18,131 bases of DNA, from contig JAOZKL010000005.1 of the NCBI GenBank assembly GCA_029935375.1, positions 1 through 18,131 of the forward strand. The letters run 5' to 3'. Numbering within the stretch: position 1 is the first letter of the stretch; each line of letters starts with the position of its first letter. This document shows, one piece after another, positions 15,071-18,131 of the stretch. Origin of the DNA: Patescibacteria group bacterium. GTDB taxonomy: Bacteria > Patescibacteriota > JACMRA01. The notes under the pieces are model-generated. The model ran no database searches and was not told the DNA's origin. It saw only the letters and a list, made by a program, of their open reading frames with translations. A program made the translations under genes and the position numbers.

Positions 15071-15550
15071 TTAAGTTAAAATATTTTGATATAAATATAC
15101 AAAGGAAACAAATAGAGAGATTCCAAGTACATATCCAGCCATGACATCAATTAAAAAGTGCTTCTTTAAGAATATTCTAGAGTATCCAGTTATTAAGACC
15201 AATAAGGTAAAAACAATAAACGTGTATATATCCCCTGATAGATATCCAAGGGTTAAAAATATGAAAGAGGTCCTAGAAGAATGAATACTTGGAAAGCTTC
15301 CTGCATCAATTTTTTCTAGTGCGGTTGTGTAGGATTGTTTATTTGGTCTTGTTTTTGGGAAAAAATATTTAATCGTCATTCCAATTATATCATTTATAAT
15401 AAGACCTATGGCGATATAAAGCAATTCTATGTTTAATCCAATACTTATAATAGATACAAACCCCAGTATTATCGGATTGCCAAGAGACGTTAAATCTCGC
15501 ACATATTCTGTATATTTACTTTTTCTAAAATTATTTTTTTGTTTGATCAT
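15071..15550 (-). CDS. PAP2-family membrane phosphatase (probable phosphatidylglycerophosphate phosphatase)
   Basis: A 159-residue membrane protein with about five helices. The three-part phosphatase motif is complete: KYFFPKTRP (Lys61 to Pro69, KX6RP), PSIH (87-90, in place of PSGH, with the catalytic His90) and SRIFLKKHFLID (Ser124, Arg125, His131, Asp135, matching SRX5HX3D). PAP2 enzymes dephosphorylate lipid phosphates such as PGP, phosphatidate or undecaprenyl pyrophosphate. Its start overlaps the end of the pgsA-like gene by 20 bases, so it is probably translated by coupling. That pairing points to PGP phosphatase as the main role, though undecaprenyl-PP phosphatase remains possible. 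Confidence 0.88.
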   Translation of the reverse strand: MIKQKNNFRKSKYTEYVRDLTSLGNPIILGFVSIISIGLNIELLYIAIGLIINDIIGMTIKYFFPKTRPNKQSYTTALEKIDAGSFPSIHSSRTSFIFLTLGYLSGDIYTFIVFTLLVLITGYSRIFLKKHFLIDVMAGYVLGISLFVSFVYLYQNILT

Positions 15551-16118
15551 ATTTTTTAAGTTTAATGTTTTTTATTGCAAATTCTATGCCAGAATATATA
15601 GTTATAGCCACTGTTATTGATAGCAGTAGATACTGTACCCATTGTAGTAAATATTCTATAGATAAATTAACAGTCATTTGCTGTATTATATGATATAAAA
15701 ATATATATATAACTGTAGTTATCTGTATCGTTGTCTTTATTTTCCCTAACTTATCTGCTGATATGGTAAACCCTTTTTTTAGTTTGTAAAATCTGTATAT
15801 TGTAACAAAAACCTCTCGTAGAACGATTGGAATTAGCCATATCATTGAATACCAGTTCAGCAATCCAAAAAGTGTAAATACCGTTATTATCATTATCTTA
15901 TCTGCTATTGGATCGACAATTTTACCAAAAGTCGTTATTATCTTGTATTTCCTAGCTATATATCCATCCAGAAAATCTGTAACACTAGCAATTATAAATA
16001 ATATTAATGACAGTATAAGATTTTGCAAGCTCTGTTGTAGTAACAAGATTGGTATAATTGCAGTCAATACTATTCTAGATATAGTTAGTATGTTTGGGAT
16101 GTATCTAATGTTTTTCAT
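15531..16118 (-). CDS. pgsA: CDP-alcohol phosphatidyltransferase, PgsA-like
   Basis: Transfers a phosphatidyl group from CDP-diacylglycerol to an alcohol, most likely glycerol-3-phosphate to make phosphatidylglycerophosphate in the membrane. The family signature is complete: Asp48, Asp51-Gly52, Ala55-Arg56, Gly65, Asp69 and Asp73 (DxxDGxxAR-x8-GxxxDxxxD). At 195 residues with about six helices, it has standard PgsA length. Overlap with the PAP2 gene supports a PGP synthase/PGP phosphatase pair. A phosphatidylinositol-phosphate or other CDP-alcohol enzyme is not excluded. The ATG at 16118 lies just after a TTGACT promoter that faces the tRNA-Thr promoter. Confidence 0.88.
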   Translation of the reverse strand: MKNIRYIPNILTISRIVLTAIIPILLLQQSLQNLILSLILFIIASVTDFLDGYIARKYKIITTFGKIVDPIADKIMIITVFTLFGLLNWYSMIWLIPIVLREVFVTIYRFYKLKKGFTISADKLGKIKTTIQITTVIYIFLYHIIQQMTVNLSIEYLLQWVQYLLLSITVAITIYSGIEFAIKNIKLKKYDQTKK

Positions 16119-16124
16119 TGTAAT

Positions 16125-16153
16125 AATCTTGACAATTTTCTTTTTTTAGTCAA
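16125..16153 (-). promoter_or_regulatory. Possible promoter of pgsA
   Basis: TTGACT (16153-16148) with AAGATT (16130-16125) at 17 bases and 6 bases to the ATG; GATTAT (16128-16123) at 19 bases is the better -10 match. Start near or at the ATG is predicted. Confidence 0.4.
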
Positions 16154-16157
16154 CCAT
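16129..16157 (+). promoter_or_regulatory. Possible promoter of tRNA-Thr
   Basis: Consensus TTGACA (16129-16134), 17-base spacer, AACCAT (16152-16157), a weak -10, 21 bases before the tRNA. TATGTT at 16161-16166 is an alternative -10 without a good -35 box. Confidence 0.4.
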
Positions 16158-16178
16158 TTTTATGTTATTTTTTTTAAT

Positions 16179-16253
16179 GCCGTTATAGCTCAGTGGTAGA
16201 GCATTTCCATGGTAAGGAAAAGGTCATCGGTTCAAGTCCGATTAACGGCTCCA
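16179..16253 (+). tRNA. tRNA-Thr (anticodon GGT)
   Basis: A 75-base cloverleaf with encoded CCA. The acceptor GCCGTTA/TAACGGC is perfect, the D stem is GCTC/GAGC with a short AGTGGTA loop, and the anticodon stem TTTCC/GGAAA closes the loop ATGGTAA (anticodon GGT). The T arm is ATCGG-TTCAAGT-CCGAT and the discriminator base is T. A hairpin terminator follows 14 bases later. Confidence 0.96.
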
Positions 16254-16267
16254 TTTAATTTCTCTAT

Positions 16268-16291
16268 TACTCATTTTGATGGGTATTTTTT
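16268..16291 (+). terminator. Rho-independent terminator after tRNA-Thr
   Basis: A 7-bp stem (16268-16274 TACTCAT with 16279-16285 ATGGGTA, one T-G pair), a 4-base loop TTTG, then six T residues (16286-16291). The converging membrane-protein gene stops at 16293, right beside it. Confidence 0.75.
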
Positions 16292-16292
16292 G

Positions 16293-16910
16293 TTAAATTA
16301 ATATAATATCAAGCTCCTTATCTATATCTATATATTCTTTTATTTGAATTTGCAAAAATTTATCATCTTTATCAATTCCCCATAATAACATTTTACCATC
16401 AATTAATATTTTAGCTTCTCCTATTACAACTATATTTGATTTTTCGCAGATAGTTTTATCTTTCGTACAGTAGACTAGTCTCCACTTGCCTTCATGGTTT
16501 ATCGGCTCTATAATTGCCGTGTTTTTTATTTTCCCAAGACTTGCAATGGCATTATCCCATGTTATATTTTTTGAATAATCTCTAATCTGTTCATCTTCTG
16601 GGATGGTTTCCACTGATGGCACCGTTTTATCTATTTCATCTACATATTTTATACTTTCCCAGTCATACCAGTGGCTAACTTGTCCGTTGCCAAATATCTC
16701 CATAACAGGCTGCATTAGAACTGTAGATCCATATTGTATCCAATTAAATTTTTTATAATCAAATCTATGTGGACTAAAAATTGCAAAACCAGCGCTTAAT
16801 CCTATATAAACAGCAAAATATACAATTATTATTTGCACCCATAGCTTCGGCTTCCGACTTTTAACTTTTACTTCATTGTTTTCTTGCGCTTCATTGTTTT
16901 CTGTAGTCAT
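16293..16910 (-). CDS. Single-pass membrane protein, function unknown
   Basis: About 205 residues. The order is an acidic/Asn-rich cytoplasmic head (TTENNEAQENNE), a basic stretch (KVKSRKPK), one membrane helix (about residues 24-43, WVQIIIVYFAVYIGLSAGF) and an extracytoplasmic domain with CTKDKTIC (CX6C, possible disulfide). I recognise no family. An in-frame TTG at 16952 would add 14 residues, but that TTG is the first half of a TTGACA -35 box, so the ATG at 16910 is the sensible start. It diverges from the ligA fragment and faces tRNA-Thr. Confidence 0.65.
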   Translation of the reverse strand: MTTENNEAQENNEVKVKSRKPKLWVQIIIVYFAVYIGLSAGFAIFSPHRFDYKKFNWIQYGSTVLMQPVMEIFGNGQVSHWYDWESIKYVDEIDKTVPSVETIPEDEQIRDYSKNITWDNAIASLGKIKNTAIIEPINHEGKWRLVYCTKDKTICEKSNIVVIGEAKILIDGKMLLWGIDKDDKFLQIQIKEYIDIDKELDIILI

Positions 16911-16923
16911 ACTATATGTTTTT

Positions 16924-16952
16924 ATCCTAATAATAAAATTCAGTCTTGTCAA
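16924..16952 (-). promoter_or_regulatory. Promoter of the single-pass membrane protein gene
   Basis: Consensus TTGACA (16952-16947), 17-base spacer, TAGGAT (16929-16924), 13 bases before the ATG at 16910. It shares its -35 bases with the opposite ligA promoter. Confidence 0.6.
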
Positions 16953-16974
16953 AAAGTTCTTTTTAATTAATATT
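16946..16974 (+). promoter_or_regulatory. Promoter of the ligA fragment, predicted leaderless
   Basis: TTGTCA (16946-16951), 17-base spacer, AATATT (16969-16974), then exactly 7 bases to the ATG at 16982. Same geometry as the rnhA and VirD4-like promoters. Confidence 0.55.
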
Positions 16975-16981
16975 ATTATTT

Positions 16982-17797
16982 ATGACTCATGATGAGTATT
17001 TGAAACTGGTTGAAGAGGTTAATCGTCTTCGTAATGAAATTCACTTGTTTAATAATGAAGAGGTAGGGGAAGGGGCTCTCGATGATCTTAAAAAGCAGAT
17101 TACTGTATATGAAGAGCAAAATTCTGATAAAATGAGTAAGGACAGTCCTAATCTTATTATTGCAGGGGGAGTAATAGATTCGTTTGAGAAATTTTCACAC
17201 AAGCGTAGGGTGCTTTCGTTAAATGATGTATTTGATATTGAAGAACTAAAAAGTTGGCAACAAAGATGGAAAGATTATTTAAAAAGAAATCCTTCTGATA
17301 TTTCCAGTAATTTTGATCAGGACAAATCTTCTAGTAATGACTTGTTTGATCATCAGGATTTGGGTAAGGAAGAAGATACTATAGTTGATACTATAGTTGC
17401 AAAATATATTTGTGAGCCAAAGCTGGATGGACTGTCTCTTAGTCTTCATTACAATAATGGGGTTCTGATTTCTGCAGCAACAAGAGGAGATGGTTATACT
17501 GGAGAATTGGTGACAGAAAATGCAAAGCAGATAAAGTCAATTCCAAAAAACATACCAGATAATAGGAAAATGGAAATTAGAGGTGAGGTGTTTATATCTA
17601 ATGCAGATTTTGATAAATTAAATAATGATATCATTGATCATTATAAAGCCGGTGACAGTGTAAAATATGGTAGAGATTCTACCTTTTCTAATCCAAGAAA
17701 TGCAGCAGCAGGCACACTAAGACAGTTAGATTCTAATGTAGTTGCAGAGAGAAATTTAAGTTTCATTGCTTATAGTGTATTTGTCGAAGAAGATTAG
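16982..17797 (+). pseudogene. ligA: NAD+-dependent DNA ligase, front part only (truncated in the adenylation domain)
   Basis: Full LigA is about 670 residues and seals nicks using NAD+. This frame has 271. Present: SLNDVF (about 79-84), the AMP-binding Lys147 in EPKLDGLS, ATRGDGYTGE (166-175), EIRGEVF (198-204) and NPRNAAAGTLRQLD (237-250). It stops at TAG soon after FIAYSVF, before the DGVVIKV and later lysine motifs of the same domain, and lacks the OB, zinc, HhH and BRCT domains. No other plus-strand frame continues it; a different gene ends 15 bases away. The NAD+-binding N-terminal domain is also poor: Tyr22, His23 and Tyr35 of E. coli LigA align with Phe, Asn and Leu. Residues about 101-137 are an acidic insertion. 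It could be a decayed gene, one half of a split gene, or a misassembly. The promoter looks intact. Confidence 0.75.
17375..17398 (+). repeat. 12-bp perfect tandem duplication inside the ligA fragment
   Basis: GATACTATAGTT occurs twice in a row, in frame, giving DTIVDTIV at the end of the acidic insertion. It looks like a recent slippage event. Confidence 0.85.
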
Positions 17798-17812
17798 TAT
17801 CTTTTTCTCCAA

Positions 17813-18130
17813 TTACCACTGCCTCCAGTTTACTAGAGAGTCGTTTGTTACTTGACCATAATATCCAGTACTTCCATATTTCCATGTGAAGTATCCAAGA
17901 TCAGTCATACAGTCTTGCAAGTCTCTAACTTCTTGAGATCTCATACCTATAGACCATGATTTATCTCTTAGGAGTTCACATCTAGTTTTTGGTTGTTCTG
18001 TAATAACTTCTTCCTTCTCCTCTTCCTCTTCTACTAGAGCAGCTTTCCATTTGTTTAAAGCAGTTTGACTAACCTCACCATAATATCCAGTACTTCCATA
18101 TTTCCATGTGAAGTATCCAAGATCAGTCAT
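17813..18130 (-). CDS. Peptidoglycan-binding repeat protein (C-terminal end; start outside window)
   Basis: The visible 105 residues hold one complete and one partial PG_binding_1-type repeat. The complete one has GMRSQEVRDLQDCM then DLGYFTWKYGSTGYYG then TNDSLVNW, matching the family pattern of a Leu/Gln helix, a GYF turn, TGYFG and a final helix. The two repeats are joined by an acidic linker (EEEEEKEEV). Each full repeat has two cysteines (CELLRDK and LQDCM), a likely disulfide. Such domains hold exported enzymes or surface proteins on the cell wall; the catalytic part, if any, lies beyond the window. It ends 15 bases from the converging ligA fragment. Confidence 0.85.
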   Translation of the reverse strand: MTDLGYFTWKYGSTGYYGEVSQTALNKWKAALVEEEEEKEEVITEQPKTRCELLRDKSWSIGMRSQEVRDLQDCMTDLGYFTWKYGSTGYYGQVTNDSLVNWRQW

Positions 18131-18131
18131 A
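17855..18131 (-). repeat. Identical 55-bp blocks in peptidoglycan-binding repeats, 222 bp apart
   Basis: Bases 17855-17909 and 18077-18131 are identical over 55 bases, a period of 222 bases (74 codons). The second block is cut by the window end, so identity may extend further. Flanking linker sequence differs, so identity is confined to the motif core. Confidence 0.9.

Noticed and set aside
16952..16952. TTG at 16952 as the start of the single-pass membrane protein
   Set aside because: The TTG is the first half of a TTGACA -35 box with a correctly spaced -10 box; the ATG at 16910 follows that promoter.
1..18131. UGA read as glycine, as in some CPR lineages
   Set aside because: All conserved genes run full length under the standard code; with TGA as a common Gly codon they would be broken by in-frame TGA.

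Overview
This window is one stretch of a compact, strongly AT-rich (roughly one-third G+C by eye) bacterial chromosome. It holds 19 protein genes, of which the first and last are cut by the window edges, and two tRNA genes. No gap between genes exceeds about 110 bases. There is no insertion sequence, CRISPR array, rRNA or phage gene. The best guess for the host is a member of the Patescibacteria / Candidate Phyla Radiation. The reasons are chromosomal VirB4-like and VirD4-like ATPases, many small exported proteins of no known family, a surface-protein tail with a VLGA-type motif before a C-terminal membrane anchor, and very short spacing. This is an inference; no marker gene here proves it. 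The standard code applies: no gene needs TGA as a sense codon, although TGA is never used as a stop.

Layout. Positions 1-450 hold the tail of an anchored surface protein and a tiny membrane protein, closed by a hairpin terminator. Positions 460-3340 hold an RluA-family pseudouridine synthase (minus), diverging from a half-size MFS-like membrane protein and a cysteine desulfurase (plus). Positions 3344-6215 hold a VirB4-like ATPase (minus) diverging from RNase HI (plus). Positions 6230-12369 form a long minus-strand run of envelope genes: a CPBP intramembrane protease, a large GT-C-like membrane protein, two exported proteins of unknown function, tRNA-Met, and a lamin-tail-domain exported protein. 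Positions 12435-13460 hold a Ca2+/Na+ exchanger (plus). Positions 13504-16118 read leftward: a CDP-alcohol phosphatidyltransferase (pgsA-like) overlapping a PAP2 phosphatase, then a VirD4/HerA-like ATPase. Positions 16179-18131 hold tRNA-Thr, a one-pass membrane protein (minus), the front third of an NAD+-dependent DNA ligase (plus), and the end of a peptidoglycan-binding repeat protein (minus).

How the genes fit together. PgsA plus PAP2 look like the two last steps of phosphatidylglycerol synthesis. The VirB4 and VirD4 ATPases suggest a type IV secretion, conjugation or DNA-uptake machine whose other parts lie elsewhere. The cysteine desulfurase and RluA protein serve tRNA/rRNA modification and sulfur supply. 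The 6.2-12.4 kb run is the main block of unexplained biology and looks like an envelope-building or surface-display cluster.

The most distinctive property is in the regulatory DNA. Nearly every gene start lacks a Shine-Dalgarno sequence and has TTGACA-N17-(TATAAT-like) placed so that transcription should begin at or within a few bases of the start codon. Three divergent gene pairs appear to share one -35 heptamer, TTGTCAA, read on both strands. One exported-protein gene has no stop codon of its own: its C-terminal codons contain the tRNA-Met promoter and it ends on a TAA in the tRNA anticodon loop.
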